Shown here piece by piece: positions 29,268 to 41,016 of a DNA stretch of 64,000 bases (position 1 is its first letter; every line of letters starts with the position of its first letter). Origin of the DNA: Thiobacillus denitrificans (lineage in GTDB: Bacteria; Pseudomonadota; Gammaproteobacteria; Burkholderiales; Thiobacillaceae); the NCBI RefSeq assembly GCF_001530125.1, contig NZ_LDUG01000025.1, positions 1 through 64,000 of the forward strand. Reading direction: 5' to 3'. Below the pieces are notes generated by a model, which made no database searches, was not told the origin of the DNA, and saw nothing but the letters and a program-made list of their open reading frames with translations. Position numbers and translations under genes: made by a program.

Positions 29268-30313
29268 GCGATGGCGAAAAAAAACTGATTCGCAACAGCA
29301 CGGCCGAGTTCCTGATCTTTACCGGTCAGGCAGGTGAGCAGAGTATTGAAGCCCGCTACGAGGACGAAACCGTCTGGCTGACGCAGAAGCTGATGGCCGA
29401 ACTCTTTGCCGTGGACGTCCGCACCGTCAGCGAACACCTGAAAAATATCTATGAAGTCGGCGAAGTCCAGCACGAGGCAACTATCCAGAAATTCCGGATA
29501 GTTCAAACCGAAGGCAATCGGGAAGTCGGACGCAACATCGACTTTTACAACCTCGATGCCATCATCTCAGTGGGCTACCGGGTCAACTCCCTGCGCGCTA
29601 CCCAGTTCCGGCAATGGGCGACACGGGTACTGCGCGAGTTCGCTATCAAGGGCTACGTCCTTGATAAAAAGCGCATGGAGAACGGCACTTTTCTCAGGGA
29701 AGATTATTTCGAGCGCTTGCTCGCAGAAATCCGCGAGATTCGCCTCAGCTAACGCAAGTTCTACCAGAAGGTTACCGACATCTATGCCACGGCGGTCGAT
29801 TACAACTCGGATGCCCCTACGACCCGGGCGTTCTTCGCCAGGGTGCAGAACAAGCTGCATTTCGCCATTCACGGTCACACCGCTGCCGAGCTCATCGTAC
29901 AGCGTGCCGACAGCGGCAAGGAGCGCATGGGTCTGACCTCTTGGGAACATGCCCCGGACGGGAAAATCCTCAAGACCGATGTGGTCGTCGCCAAGAACTA
30001 CCTCAATCACGACGAGTTGGAATCCCTCGGCCGCATTGTCAACGCCTACCTCGACCTGGCCGAAGAGCGTGCCCGGCGAAAAATCCCCATGACCATGGAG
30101 GACTGGGCGCAACGGCTGGATGCCTTTTTGGAATTTACCGACCGCGAGATTTTGCGCGATGGCGGCAAGGTATCAGCTGAAATTGCGAAAGCCCACGCTG
30201 AAAGTGAGTTCGAGAAATATCGCATCGTGCAGGATCGGCTATTTGAGAGTGATTTCGACAGGGTGATCAAGCAAATCGGGGCTGAACACAAGCCCGGCGG
30301 CGATGGGGAGTAA
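29264..30313 (+). pseudogene. RhuM-family protein with one in-frame stop codon
   Basis: Encodes a RhuM-family protein (virulence-associated Fic-like neighbour family): VWLTQKLMAELFAVDVRTVSEHLKNI, IVQTEGNREVGRNIDFYNLDAIISVGYRVNS and FRQWATRVLREFAIKGYVLDKKR. At 29750-29752 a TAA interrupts LLAEIREIRLS-RKFYQKVTDIYATAVDYN, but the same frame continues for 187 further codons to 30313 with an intact family C-terminus. The family usually has a Glu here (GAA), so a single G-to-T change explains it. GTG 29264 overlaps the res stop. The family is common in restriction loci; its role is unproven. Confidence 0.85.
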
Positions 30314-30321
30314 GGCAAGGA

Positions 30322-30867
30322 ATGGCCACCAAGAAAAAATCCGCCTCGTGGAGTGACGTCAAAACCAGACTGACCGATTTCGACCGCGCTGGATTGCTTG
30401 GGCTGCTGCAAGACCTGTACGCGGCCAACAAGGATAACCAAACCTTTCTGCACGCCCGTCTCAGTCTGGGCGACGACGTGCTCAAACCGTACAAAACCAT
30501 CATCGACCGTTGGCTGTGGCCCGATGTGTTCAAGAATCAGGACACCTCTGTCGCCAAGGCAAAAAAGCCTATCGCCGATTACAAGAAAGCCATCGGCCAA
30601 CCGGAGGGTCTGGCCGAACTGATGGTGTTCTATTGCGAACGTGCCGCGGGGTTCAGCAATGATGTCGGCCTGCAGGATGAGGGCTACTTCGATGCGCTGG
30701 TGCGAATGTTTGAGCAGGCCTTGAAAACCATTTCCAATTTAGGCGAGGGGCAGCGCCTGCCGTTGTGGGAAAGGCTTCGTGTCGTATATCGAATCTGTCG
30801 AAACTTTGGATATGGCGTGAGCGATGACATGGGCGACCTGCTTGCCGAGTACGGGGCCGATGATTGA
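30322..30867 (+). CDS. Hypothetical island protein, possibly DUF6155-like
   Basis: A 181-residue soluble, mostly helical protein with no signal peptide. Visible segments: SWSDVKTRLTDFDRAGLLGLLQDLYAANKDNQTFLHARL, YKTIIDRWLWPDVFKNQDTSVAKAKKPIADYKKA and LMVFYCERAAGFSNDVGLQDEGYFDALVRMFEQALKTI. I think it resembles DUF6155, but only by recollection. It is 8 bases after the RhuM pseudogene and overlaps the next gene's start (ATGA-like, GATGATTGA), so it is coupled to the primase-helicase. Function unknown; the coupling makes it a candidate partner. Confidence 0.6.
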   Translation: MATKKKSASWSDVKTRLTDFDRAGLLGLLQDLYAANKDNQTFLHARLSLGDDVLKPYKTIIDRWLWPDVFKNQDTSVAKAKKPIADYKKAIGQPEGLAELMVFYCERAAGFSNDVGLQDEGYFDALVRMFEQALKTISNLGEGQRLPLWERLRVVYRICRNFGYGVSDDMGDLLAEYGADD

Positions 30868-33220
30868 ACGCAATCAGTTGGCTGCGCTGCAAGCCGAAAA
30901 CGCCCGCCTGATTGCCCTACTGAAATCTCACGGCATCGAATGGCGCTTGCCGCCTGAGCCTGTGGCACCTGTTGCCAAGCAGGAATCCTCAAGGCTTTCC
31001 GCCGCCGAAAAAGTGGCGCTGTTTCGTGGGCTGTTCCGCGGGCGCACGGACATCTACCCGATCCGCTGGGAAAGCAAGACCACTGGCAGGACCGGCTACG
31101 CGCCGGCCTGTGGCAATGAGTGGCTTGCCGGTGTTTGCGAGAAGCCGCGCATCAAATGTGGGGAATGCAATAACCGTTTGCTGATCCCATTGTCGGATAC
31201 GGTCATCTACGAGCACCTTACCGGTAAACGCACCATTGGTGTCTATCCGCTGCTGGCTGACGACCATTGCCATTTTCTCGCGGCTGATTTCGATGAGGCG
31301 GAATGGCGAGAGGATGCCAAGGCGTTTTATCAGTCGTGTCACGAACTGGGTGTGCCGGTCGCCCTTGAGATATCGCGCTCCGGTAACGGTGCGCATACCT
31401 GGATTTTCTTCACCGGCAGCGTATCGGCTCGAGATGCGCGCCGACTCGGCACGGCCATCATCAGCCACACCTGCACCCGCACTCGCCAACTCAAGCTCGA
31501 ATCCTACGACCGCTTGTTCCCCAACCAGGATTCGATGCCAAAAGGCGGTTTCGGCAATCTGATCGCGCTGCCGCTGCAGAAGCATCCGCGTGAGAACGGA
31601 TGCAGTGTGTTCGTGGACGGTGATTTGCGTCCTTACCGGGATCAGTGGGCCTTTCTGGCCACCATCCTGCCGATGCCTGCACACGATATCGAGCCCACCA
31701 TTCTGAGAGCGACGGGAAACGCGCACCCACTCGATGTAACGTTCATCGACGAGGAAGACCAAAAGGAGCCTTGGAAGCGATCTGCATCCGTCACCAAGCA
31801 TATGGTCGGACCGATGCCGAAGTCACTCACGGTGACGCTAGCCAACCTAATCTATTTCGAGAAGGCGCAACTCCCGCAGCCACTGGCCAACCGACTGATT
31901 CGTTTGGCGGCCTTCCAGAATCCGGAGTTTTACAAAAAGCAGGCGATGCGTTTCTCGGTGTGGGATGAACCGCGCGTAATTGGCTGTGCCGAGAACTACC
32001 CCAATCACATCGCGCTTCCGCGTGGTTGCCTGGATTCCGCGCTGGAGTTGCTTCGTGACAACGCTATTGGCTGCGAGCTGGTCGACGAGCGATACGCGGG
32101 GTCGCCGCTGGACGTCGCGTTTGCCGGTACTTTACGGCTGGATCAAGAATTCGCCGTGGCCGCCATGCTGCATCACGACGCAGGGGTTCTGTGCGCGCCG
32201 ACTGCCTTTGGCAAAACGGTCACGGCTGCTGCGATGATTGCGCGCCGTGGCGTGAACACGCTGGTTCTGGTGCATCGAACCGAACTGCTCAAGCAATGGC
32301 AGGAGCGCTTGCAATCATTCTTGGGCGTTGGCAAAGGTGTGGTCGGCACCATCGGTGGCGGCAAGGCCAGGCAGACAGGCAAAATCGACATCGCGGTGAT
32401 GCAATCGCTGTCGCGTCAGGGAGAAGTTAATTCGCTGGTCGAAAATTACGGTCACGTGATTGTGGACGAATGCCATCACGTCGGCGCGGCGTCGTTCGAC
32501 GCGATTCTGAAGCGGGCAAAAGCCAAATATGTGCTCGGCCTGACTGCAACACCGATTCGCCGCGATGGCCAGCAGCCGATCATTTTCATGCAGTGCGGGC
32601 CAACTCGCCACACCGCCGTCAAGCCCACGAGTGCGCCGTACGACTTGGCTGTCACGCCGTGCACATTGCATTCGCGGATTGATTTGCCGCAGGAAGCGGG
32701 GATTCAGGATGTATTCCGGCACCTTGCCATTGACCAAGCCCGAACGGACGCGATTGCTGCCGAGGTCGAAAACGCCTACGGCCAGGGCCGGAAAGTGCTG
32801 GTGCTGACCGAGCGCACCGAACATCTCGATGCCATCCAAACCGCCTTGGACGGCAAGGTTCCATCGTTGTTTGTCCTGCACGGACGGATAGCCAAGAAGC
32901 AGCGCGCCACACTGATCGCGGAACTCAATGCGCTTCCACCCGATGCACCGCGCGTTCTGCTGGCGACAGGCAAGCTGGTCGGTGAAGGATTCGACCATCC
33001 ACCCCTCGACACTTTGGTGCTGGCAATGCCGGTTTCGTGGAAGGGGACGTTGCAGCAATACGCGGGCCGACTGCACCGCGAACACGCCACCAAGACCGAT
33101 GTGCGCATTATCGACTTCGTCGACACCGGTCACCCGGCGCTGCTGCGGATGTGGGAAAAACGCCAGCGCGGCTACCGGGCGATGGGCTATCGGATGGCGG
33201 AAGAAACGGGTGCAAATTGA
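30860..33220 (+). CDS. Archaeo-eukaryotic primase / SF2 helicase fusion of the TOTE conflict type
   Basis: A 786-residue protein. The N-terminal ~330 residues carry an AEP-primase-like domain: LFRGLFRGRTDIYPIRWESKTTGRTGYAPAC, a Cys cluster (CEKPRIKCGECNN), HCHFLAADFDEAEW with the catalytic-type DxD-like acidic residues, and ALEISRSGNGAHTWIFF. The C-terminal helicase has APTAFGKTVTAAA (Walker A-like), VDECHHVGAASFD (DExH), TATPIRR and GEGFDHPPLDTLVLAMP, QYAGRLHRE. This primase plus helicase architecture is what is described in TOTE conflict systems. ATG 30860 overlaps the preceding gene. A defence role is inferred from family and island context. Confidence 0.85.
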   Translation: MIERNQLAALQAENARLIALLKSHGIEWRLPPEPVAPVAKQESSRLSAAEKVALFRGLFRGRTDIYPIRWESKTTGRTGYAPACGNEWLAGVCEKPRIKCGECNNRLLIPLSDTVIYEHLTGKRTIGVYPLLADDHCHFLAADFDEAEWREDAKAFYQSCHELGVPVALEISRSGNGAHTWIFFTGSVSARDARRLGTAIISHTCTRTRQLKLESYDRLFPNQDSMPKGGFGNLIALPLQKHPRENGCSVFVDGDLRPYRDQWAFLATILPMPAHDIEPTILRATGNAHPLDVTFIDEEDQKEPWKRSASVTKHMVGPMPKSLTVTLANLIYFEKAQLPQPLANRLIRLAAFQNPEFYKKQAMRFSVWDEPRVIGCAENYPNHIALPRGCLDSALELLRDNAIGCELVDERYAGSPLDVAFAGTLRLDQEFAVAAMLHHDAGVLCAPTAFGKTVTAAAMIARRGVNTLVLVHRTELLKQWQERLQSFLGVGKGVVGTIGGGKARQTGKIDIAVMQSLSRQGEVNSLVENYGHVIVDECHHVGAASFDAILKRAKAKYVLGLTATPIRRDGQQPIIFMQCGPTRHTAVKPTSAPYDLAVTPCTLHSRIDLPQEAGIQDVFRHLAIDQARTDAIAAEVENAYGQGRKVLVLTERTEHLDAIQTALDGKVPSLFVLHGRIAKKQRATLIAELNALPPDAPRVLLATGKLVGEGFDHPPLDTLVLAMPVSWKGTLQQYAGRLHREHATKTDVRIIDFVDTGHPALLRMWEKRQRGYRAMGYRMAEETGAN

Positions 33221-33316
33221 CGTGAAGTCCGCACCGTTCCTCGCAATCCCGCGCTATTGCCTGCAATCTTGGGAGTCCACAGATCGCTTGGTCAGCCACC
33301 CTCCACCATGACATCC

Positions 33317-33354
33317 AAAAAAGCGCTTCCAAATCATCGGAAGCGCTTTTTCTT
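33317..33354. terminator. Bidirectional terminator at the right island edge
   Basis: Hairpin arms AAAAGCGCTTCC and GGAAGCGCTTTT around an eight-base loop, with A-tract on the left and T-tract on the right. It separates the primase-helicase from the convergent EEP gene. Confidence 0.85.
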
Positions 33355-33362
33355 TTCCAGGC

Positions 33363-34211
33363 TCAGGCCAACTCGACCCACACTGGCTGATGGTCGGACG
33401 CCTCGGTCGCGGCATCGATGCCATGCGCCTTGAGGCGGCTTGAAAGCCCCTCGGTCACGAAGACAAAATCGAAGCATTCGGGCTGCTTGACGAAATCGAC
33501 CCGGTGGATGCCGACGGTAGGGGCGTGCGTTTCGCCGGGGTGCAGCACCGACCAGGCATCGCGAAAACCCGGTTCCCCACCCGCAAACGGCACGAGGATT
33601 TGCGATCGCTCGGGCGCCGAGGCCGGGAAGTTCATGTCGCCGCACAGCAGCGCCTCGGCAGGCCGGGGAAACACCTCGAAGGCACCACCCGCTTCTTCAG
33701 CCAGCGGCGAACGCGCCGACATGGCGCAGGCCTCGGCATGCAGGCGGCGGATGGCGTCGATCTGGACCTGGCGCTGGCGTTGCGAGTAGTACTCGAGGTG
33801 GGTGGTCAGCACGCGCAGCGGGCCGACGTCTGCAGTCACCACGGCTTCCACCAGCACCCGCTGCATGCTGGGTATGCCGGGCTCGGCCGGCCACGGCAGG
33901 AGATGCCGCCACACCTGGCCGACGGGCAGGCGGGAGAAGATGGCGTTGCCGAACCGGCTGCGGCCGCCGCGGCCGTCGGGCACATCGGTCGCCGCGCCGT
34001 AGATGACGGTGTAGCCGGGCAGGCCGGCGGACAGTTCGGCGACCTGATTCTCGCCGCGGCTGCCGGGCAGGCCGGGGAAGTTGATCGCGACTTCCTGCAG
34101 GCAGATGACGTCGAAATCGCCCAGCTGATGGATGGCCCCAAGGGTGCGCGCGAGGTCGACCCGGCCGTCCAGGCCGCACCCCCATTGGATGTTCCAGCTT
34201 AATAGCTTCAT
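33363..34211 (-). CDS. Endonuclease/exonuclease/phosphatase (EEP) family protein
   Basis: A 282-residue EEP-fold hydrolase. It has MKLLSWNIQWGCG, DVICLQEVAI (metal-binding Glu), LRVLTTHLEYYS (catalytic His in TTHLE), LLCGDMNFPAS (Asp/Asn) and EASDHQPVWVEL (catalytic Asp/His), the five-part EEP signature. No signal peptide. The substrate (DNA, sugar phosphate or other phosphodiester) cannot be read from sequence. Not part of an evident operon. Confidence 0.88.
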   Translation of the reverse strand: MKLLSWNIQWGCGLDGRVDLARTLGAIHQLGDFDVICLQEVAINFPGLPGSRGENQVAELSAGLPGYTVIYGAATDVPDGRGGRSRFGNAIFSRLPVGQVWRHLLPWPAEPGIPSMQRVLVEAVVTADVGPLRVLTTHLEYYSQRQRQVQIDAIRRLHAEACAMSARSPLAEEAGGAFEVFPRPAEALLCGDMNFPASAPERSQILVPFAGGEPGFRDAWSVLHPGETHAPTVGIHRVDFVKQPECFDFVFVTEGLSSRLKAHGIDAATEASDHQPVWVELA

Positions 34212-34465
34212 GGTCCGTTTCTTTCGGCTTGTGCCCTCTTCACAGGATAGGCAAGTCGGGCATTCATTTCGGAATCCCAGGAATTTCCACGGGCAATCCC
34301 ACTCCCACCTTCAGTTCCGGCCTGTGCGGAAACCCTAGCGCCGCCAAGGCCTTGGCGCGGCAATCATTGCCGCACGCGGCCTCAGGGATTAAAATGCCAC
34401 ACTTTTCGCTTAAATTTTTGCGGCTTGCCTGTGGGCAGGCCGCTGTTGCCTGAGCATACGGAACC

Positions 34466-37400
34466 ATGGAACGACAACGCTGGCTGGACGGGACACTGTA
34501 TTCGCCCGATTTCGAACAGGATAGCTGCGGCTTCGGCCTGATTGCGCAGATCGACAATCAGCCCAGCCACACGCTAGTGCAGAACGCGATCGGCTCGCTG
34601 GCGTGCATGACGCACCGCGGCGCGATCGCGGCCGACGGCTTGTCGGGCGATGGCTGCGGCCTGTTGTTCAAGAAACCGGATGCGTTCCTGCGTGCAGTGG
34701 CGCGCGAGGCCGGCTTCACGCTCGGCGGGCTGTATGCCGCTGGGCTGCTGTTTTTGTCGCGCGACGCCGCGCCGCAGGCGCATGCGCGCACCACGCTGAA
34801 AACTTCGCTGGAAGCCCAGGGCTTGACCGTCGCCGGCTTCCGCCTGGTGCCGACCAATTCTTCCGTCTGCGGCGAGTCGGCGCTGGCCTCCTTGCCGCAT
34901 ATCGAGCAGGTGTTCGTCAACGCGCCGGTCGGGATCTCCGAGGACGATTTCGAGCGCAAGCTCTACGTCGCGCGCCGCCAGGCCGAAAAGGCGCTGGAGC
35001 CGAGCGACCCGGTGTTCTACCTGCCAACGCTGTCGTGCCGCGTGATCAGTTACAAGGGCCTGGTGATGCCGGACAACCTGCCGGTGTTCTACCCCGACCT
35101 CGACGACGCACGCTTCGCGTCCAGCCTGGCGGTGTTCCACCAGCGCTTCTCGACCAACACCTGGCCGCAGTGGCGGCTGGCGCAGCCGTTCCGCTATCTG
35201 GCGCACAACGGCGAGATCAACACGGTGCAGGGCAACCGCAACTGGAGCCGCGCGCGCGAGCAAAAATTCGTCACCCCGCTGATCCCGAACATGGACGACG
35301 TCCGTCCCATCGTCGGCACCAAGGGGTCGGACTCGATGAGCCTCGACAACATGGTCGAAGGCCTGGTGATGGGCGGCGCGGGCCTGTTCCGCGCGCTGCG
35401 CCTGGTGATCCCGCCGGCGTGGCAGAACGTCGAGTCGATGGACGCCGACATCCGCGCCTTCTACGAATACAACTCGATGCACATGGAGCCGTGGGACGGC
35501 CCCGCCGGCGTGGTGCTGACCGACGGCCGCTACGCCGTCTGCACGCTCGACCGCAACGGCCTGCGCCCCGCACGCTGGGTGCTGACCAAGGACCGCATCC
35601 TCACCATCGCCTCCGAAGTGGGCGTGTGGCAGATCGATCCGGCGAATGTGGAACGCAAGGGCCGCGTCAAGCCCGGCCAGATGATTGCCGCCGACCTCGA
35701 CACCGGGCGCTTGCTGATGCCGGAAGACATCGACAATGAGCTGAAGGGCGCGCAGCCCTACCGTGAATGGCTGAAGGCCAGTGCGGTGAAGCTGGAACTC
35801 TCCATCAACCAGGACGCCGACCTGCCGGTGATGGACGCGGCCAGCCTGCTAACCCACCAGAAACTCTTCAACGTCAGCTTCGAGGAGCGCGACCAGATCA
35901 TCCGCGTGCTGGCCGAGGATGGAAGCGAAGCGATCGGCTCGATGGGCGACGACACGCCGATGGCCGTTTTGAGCCAGAAGGTGCGCTCGCCCTTCGACTA
36001 CCTGCGCCAGCAATTCGCGCAAGTCACCAACCCGCCGATCGACCCGATCCGCGAGGCGATCGTGATGTCGCTCAACACCAGCTTCGGCCCCGAGCGCAAC
36101 CTGTTCGAGGAAACCGCGGCGCACGCGCACCGGGTGGAAGTCCACACCCCGCTGCTGTCGAAGGAAGCCTTCGACAAGCTCATGAACCTGAACGATCCGG
36201 CGTTCGCTTCGGCCGCGCTCGACCTGCACTACGACCCGGCGACGACCACGCTGGAAGCCGCGATCCGCGACCTCAACGCACGTGCCATTGACGCAGTGAA
36301 GTCAGGCAAGGTGATCCTCGTCCTGTCGGACCGCAACCTCGCCCGTGATCGCCTGCCGATCCACGCGCTGTTCGCCACCGGCGCGGTGCACCACGCGCTG
36401 ATCGCCGCCGGCCTGCGCTGCAACGCCAACATCGTGGTGGAAACCGGCAGCGTGCGCGACCCGCACCACTACGCCTGCCTGATCGGCTACGGCGCGACCG
36501 CGGTGTATCCGTATCTGGCCTACCAGGTGATCGGCGAATTCGTCAAAACCGGCGAGATCAAGCCCGGCCTCGACAAAGCGCTGTCCAATTTCCGCAAGGG
36601 CATGGACAAGGGTCTGTACAAGATCCTCTCGAAGATGGGCATTTCGCTGGTGGCAAGCTATCGCGGCGCGCAGCTGTTCGAGGGCGTGGGCCTGCATGAG
36701 GAGGTGGTCGAGCTGTGCCTCAAGGGCACGGTGTCGCGCATTTCCGGCGCCAATTTCGACGACTTCGAATCCGACCAGAAACTGCTGCACAAGACGGCGT
36801 TCAACCCGCTGCGCCCGCTGTCGGCCGGCGGCCTCCTGAAATTCATGTTCGGCGAGGAGTTCCACGCCTACAACCCGGATGTGGTGCAACAGTTGCAGAA
36901 GGCAGTGAAGGAAGGCGACTACGCCGAGTTCAAGAAATACTCCGAGACCGTCAACAGCCGCCCGGTGGCGATGCTGCGCGATCTGATGAAGCTGAAGACC
37001 GGCATCGCACCGATCCCGCTGGACGAAGTCGAGCCGCTGGAAACCATCCTCAAGCGCTTCGACTCCGCCGGCATGTCGCTCGGCGCCTTGTCGCCAGAGG
37101 CGCACGAGGCGCTGGCCGAAGCGATGAACCGCATCGGCGGCCGCTCCAACTCGGGCGAAGGCGGCGAAGACCCGAAGCGCTACGGCACCTCCAAGACGTC
37201 GAAGATCAAGCAGGTCGCGTCCGGCCGCTTCGGCGTGACGGCGACCTATCTGGTCAACGCCGAGGTGCTGCAGATCAAGATCGCGCAGGGCGCCAAGCCC
37301 GGCGAAGGCGGCCAGCTGCCGGGCGACAAGGTGTCGGTGATGATCGCCGGCCTGCGCCACTGCAAGCCGGGCACCCCGCTGATCTCGCCGCCGCCGCACC

Positions 37401-38950
37401 ACGACATCTACTCGATCGAGGATCTGGCGCAGCTGATTTTCGACTTGAAGCAGGTCAACCCCGATGCGCTGGTGTCGGTGAAGCTGGTCTCCGAACCCGG
37501 CGTCGGCACCATCGCGGCAGGCGTGGCCAAGGCCTACGCCGACCTCATCACCATTTCCGGCTACGACGGCGGCACCGGTGCCAGCCCGCTCGCCAGCGTG
37601 AAATACGCCGGTTCGCCGTGGGAGCTCGGTTTGAGCGAAGCGCAGCAGGTGCTGCGCGCCAACGGTTTAAGAGGAAGGGTTCGCGTGCAGACCGACGGCG
37701 GCCTGAAAACCGGCCTCGACGTCATCAAGGCTGCGATCCTCGGCGCGGAATCCTTCGGCTTCGGCACCGGTCCAATGGTCGCGCTGGGCTGCAAGTACCT
37801 ACGCATCTGCCACCTGAACAACTGCGCCACCGGCGTCGCCACGCAGAACGAAACGCTGCGCCGCGACCACTTCATCGGCCTGCCCGACATGGTGGTGAAC
37901 TACTTCAAGTTCGTCGCCGAGGAAACGCGCGAGCTGATGGCCAGCCTCGGCATCAGGAAGCTGACCGACCTGATCGGCCGCACCGACCTGCTCGACCTGT
38001 CGGCCGGCGACACGCCGCGCCAGGGCCGTTTGAAGCTCGACGTGCTGCTCTCGCAGGGCGACATCCCCGCCGACGCGCCGCGTTTCGCGCAGCAGGAACG
38101 CAACCCGTCGTTCGACAAGGGCGAACTGGCCGAGCAGATGGTGGCTGACGCGCTGGCCTCGATCAAGGCCGGCACGCCGATTGAACTCGCCTACACGGTG
38201 CGCAACGTCAACCGCTCGATCGGCGCACGCCTGTCGGGCGAAATCGCCAAGGCGCATGGCGGCCGTGGCCTGCCGGACGACACGATCCGCATCCAGCTCA
38301 CCGGCTCGGCCGGCCAGAGCCTCGGCGTGTGGAACCACCGCGGCCTGACGATCTCGCTCGAAGGCGACGCCAACGACTACGTCGGCAAGGGCCTGGGCGG
38401 CGGCCGGCTGGTGATCTATCCGCCGCGCGTCGCCACTTATGAGGCGCACCGCAACACGCTGATCGGCAACACCTGCCTGTACGGCGCCACCGACGGCGAG
38501 CTCTACGCCGCGGGCATGGGCGGCGAGCGCTTCGGCGTGCGCAACTCCGGCGCGCTGGCGGTGGTGGAAGGCATCGGCGACCACGGCTGCGAATACATGA
38601 CCGGCGGCACCATCATCGTGCTGGGTGACACCGGGCTCAACTTCGGCGCCGGCATGAGCGGCGGCATGGCTTTCGTGGTGGACGAGGCCGGCGATTTCGT
38701 GTCGAAGACCAACAAGGAAATGGTCGAGCTGACCCGCATCACCAGCGACGAAACCGAGCCGTTCCGCGTCTTCCTCAAGGCGCAGGTCGAACGCCATCTG
38801 GCGCTCACCGGCAGCGCCCGCGCGAAAGCGCTGCTGGCCGATTTCGACACCACCTTGTCGCGCGTCTGGCTGATCAAGCCGAAGCGGATTTCGATTGAAG
38901 ATCTGGTCGAGGACATTCCCGGCACAGCGCGCGAAGCCGCGACGATTTGA
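34466..38950 (+). CDS. gltB: Glutamate synthase (NADPH) large subunit
   Basis: A 1494-residue protein in the length range of alpha-GOGAT. The mature glutaminase domain starts at Cys21 in [14 protein letters not shown] after a propeptide, with [21 protein letters not shown]. The central FMN-binding part has [11 protein letters not shown] and [19 protein letters not shown]; the 3Fe-4S cluster cysteines are in [18 protein letters not shown]. The C-terminal GXGXG-rich beta-helix ([39 protein letters not shown]) is complete. In most relatives gltD follows at once; here an addiction module of about 500 bases intervenes. Confidence 0.95.
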   Translation: MERQRWLDGTLYSPDFEQDSCGFGLIAQIDNQPSHTLVQNAIGSLACMTHRGAIAADGLSGDGCGLLFKKPDAFLRAVAREAGFTLGGLYAAGLLFLSRDAAPQAHARTTLKTSLEAQGLTVAGFRLVPTNSSVCGESALASLPHIEQVFVNAPVGISEDDFERKLYVARRQAEKALEPSDPVFYLPTLSCRVISYKGLVMPDNLPVFYPDLDDARFASSLAVFHQRFSTNTWPQWRLAQPFRYLAHNGEINTVQGNRNWSRAREQKFVTPLIPNMDDVRPIVGTKGSDSMSLDNMVEGLVMGGAGLFRALRLVIPPAWQNVESMDADIRAFYEYNSMHMEPWDGPAGVVLTDGRYAVCTLDRNGLRPARWVLTKDRILTIASEVGVWQIDPANVERKGRVKPGQMIAADLDTGRLLMPEDIDNELKGAQPYREWLKASAVKLELSINQDADLPVMDAASLLTHQKLFNVSFEERDQIIRVLAEDGSEAIGSMGDDTPMAVLSQKVRSPFDYLRQQFAQVTNPPIDPIREAIVMSLNTSFGPERNLFEETAAHAHRVEVHTPLLSKEAFDKLMNLNDPAFASAALDLHYDPATTTLEAAIRDLNARAIDAVKSGKVILVLSDRNLARDRLPIHALFATGAVHHALIAAGLRCNANIVVETGSVRDPHHYACLIGYGATAVYPYLAYQVIGEFVKTGEIKPGLDKALSNFRKGMDKGLYKILSKMGISLVASYRGAQLFEGVGLHEEVVELCLKGTVSRISGANFDDFESDQKLLHKTAFNPLRPLSAGGLLKFMFGEEFHAYNPDVVQQLQKAVKEGDYAEFKKYSETVNSRPVAMLRDLMKLKTGIAPIPLDEVEPLETILKRFDSAGMSLGALSPEAHEALAEAMNRIGGRSNSGEGGEDPKRYGTSKTSKIKQVASGRFGVTATYLVNAEVLQIKIAQGAKPGEGGQLPGDKVSVMIAGLRHCKPGTPLISPPPHHDIYSIEDLAQLIFDLKQVNPDALVSVKLVSEPGVGTIAAGVAKAYADLITISGYDGGTGASPLASVKYAGSPWELGLSEAQQVLRANGLRGRVRVQTDGGLKTGLDVIKAAILGAESFGFGTGPMVALGCKYLRICHLNNCATGVATQNETLRRDHFIGLPDMVVNYFKFVAEETRELMASLGIRKLTDLIGRTDLLDLSAGDTPRQGRLKLDVLLSQGDIPADAPRFAQQERNPSFDKGELAEQMVADALASIKAGTPIELAYTVRNVNRSIGARLSGEIAKAHGGRGLPDDTIRIQLTGSAGQSLGVWNHRGLTISLEGDANDYVGKGLGGGRLVIYPPRVATYEAHRNTLIGNTCLYGATDGELYAAGMGGERFGVRNSGALAVVEGIGDHGCEYMTGGTIIVLGDTGLNFGAGMSGGMAFVVDEAGDFVSKTNKEMVELTRITSDETEPFRVFLKAQVERHLALTGSARAKALLADFDTTLSRVWLIKPKRISIEDLVEDIPGTAREAATI

Positions 38951-38961
38951 AAGGAACTCAC

Positions 38962-39183
38962 ATGGATATCGACCTGCTGGAAGAAGCGAAAAAGCGGCCT
39001 TTTGCCGAAAAACTGCAACTGGTGGAAGACCTGTGGGACGCGATTGCGGCGGAGGCGGCGCAGAAACGCCTTTCCGACGCGCAACGACAATTGCTCGAAG
39101 CCCGCCTGCGCGAAAGCGATGCCAATCCGGACGACGGCAAGCCCTGGGATGAAGTCCGGGCGGAAATCGAACGTTCCCTGTGA
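38962..39183 (+). CDS. Addiction-module antitoxin between gltB and gltD
   Basis: A 73-residue protein (MDIDLLEEAKKRPFAEKLQLVEDLWDAIA ... DDGKPWDEVRAEIERSL) of the short antitoxin type, with the KLQLVEDLWDAIA helix and W/EEV C-terminus. It begins 12 bases after the gltB stop, and its own stop overlaps the toxin start by four bases (GTGA). It sits between gltB and gltD, an operon that normally has no insert. Confidence 0.82.
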   Translation: MDIDLLEEAKKRPFAEKLQLVEDLWDAIAAEAAQKRLSDAQRQLLEARLRESDANPDDGKPWDEVRAEIERSL

Positions 39184-39467
39184 AGCTCGTCGTCAGCACC
39201 AAGGCGCAACGCGAAATTCGGGACGCGACGGCATGGTACAAAGAACAGACGCGGGGGTTGTCGGCGGAATTTTTTCGCGCGATCGAATTGAATCTCGGCT
39301 ACGTGCAACGTAACCCGTTGCTGTTTGCGGAAACGCTGCCGGGCGTGCGCAGAATTGGTTTGCGACGGTTTCCTTACTGACTTTTCTATCACATGCGCGA
39401 CGAAAAAATCACTGTCCTGGCCTGCCTGCACCAGCACCGTGACCCGCAGGACTGGCCACACAATTGA
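39180..39467 (+). pseudogene. ParE/RelE-family toxin with an in-frame stop
   Basis: The N-terminal 66 residues (MKLVVSTKAQREIRDATAWYKEQTRG ... RRIGLRRFPY) match the toxin at 26.3 kb, ending at TGA 39378-39380. The same frame continues: LFYHMRDEKITVLACLHQHRDPQDWP, ending at 39467, which is the missing RelE/ParE C-terminus. The family normally has a hydrophobic residue at the stop position. So a nonsense mutation appears to have killed the toxin, or TGA is a sequencing error. GTG start overlaps the antitoxin stop. Confidence 0.83.
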
Positions 39468-39474
39468 ACGATGA

Positions 39475-40938
<1,464 letters not shown>

Positions 40939-41016
40939 TCCCGCGGCGGGCGCGGTGGCAGTTCCACCATCGCGACCGCCCTATCGAGGTACGCTGAGAC
41001 ATTGCCACCCACCCCC

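Noticed and set aside
39378-39380. TGA read as selenocysteine or a second amino acid in the toxin
   Set aside because: No SECIS or sel genes are evident and the family has a plain hydrophobic residue there; nonsense mutation or error is simpler.
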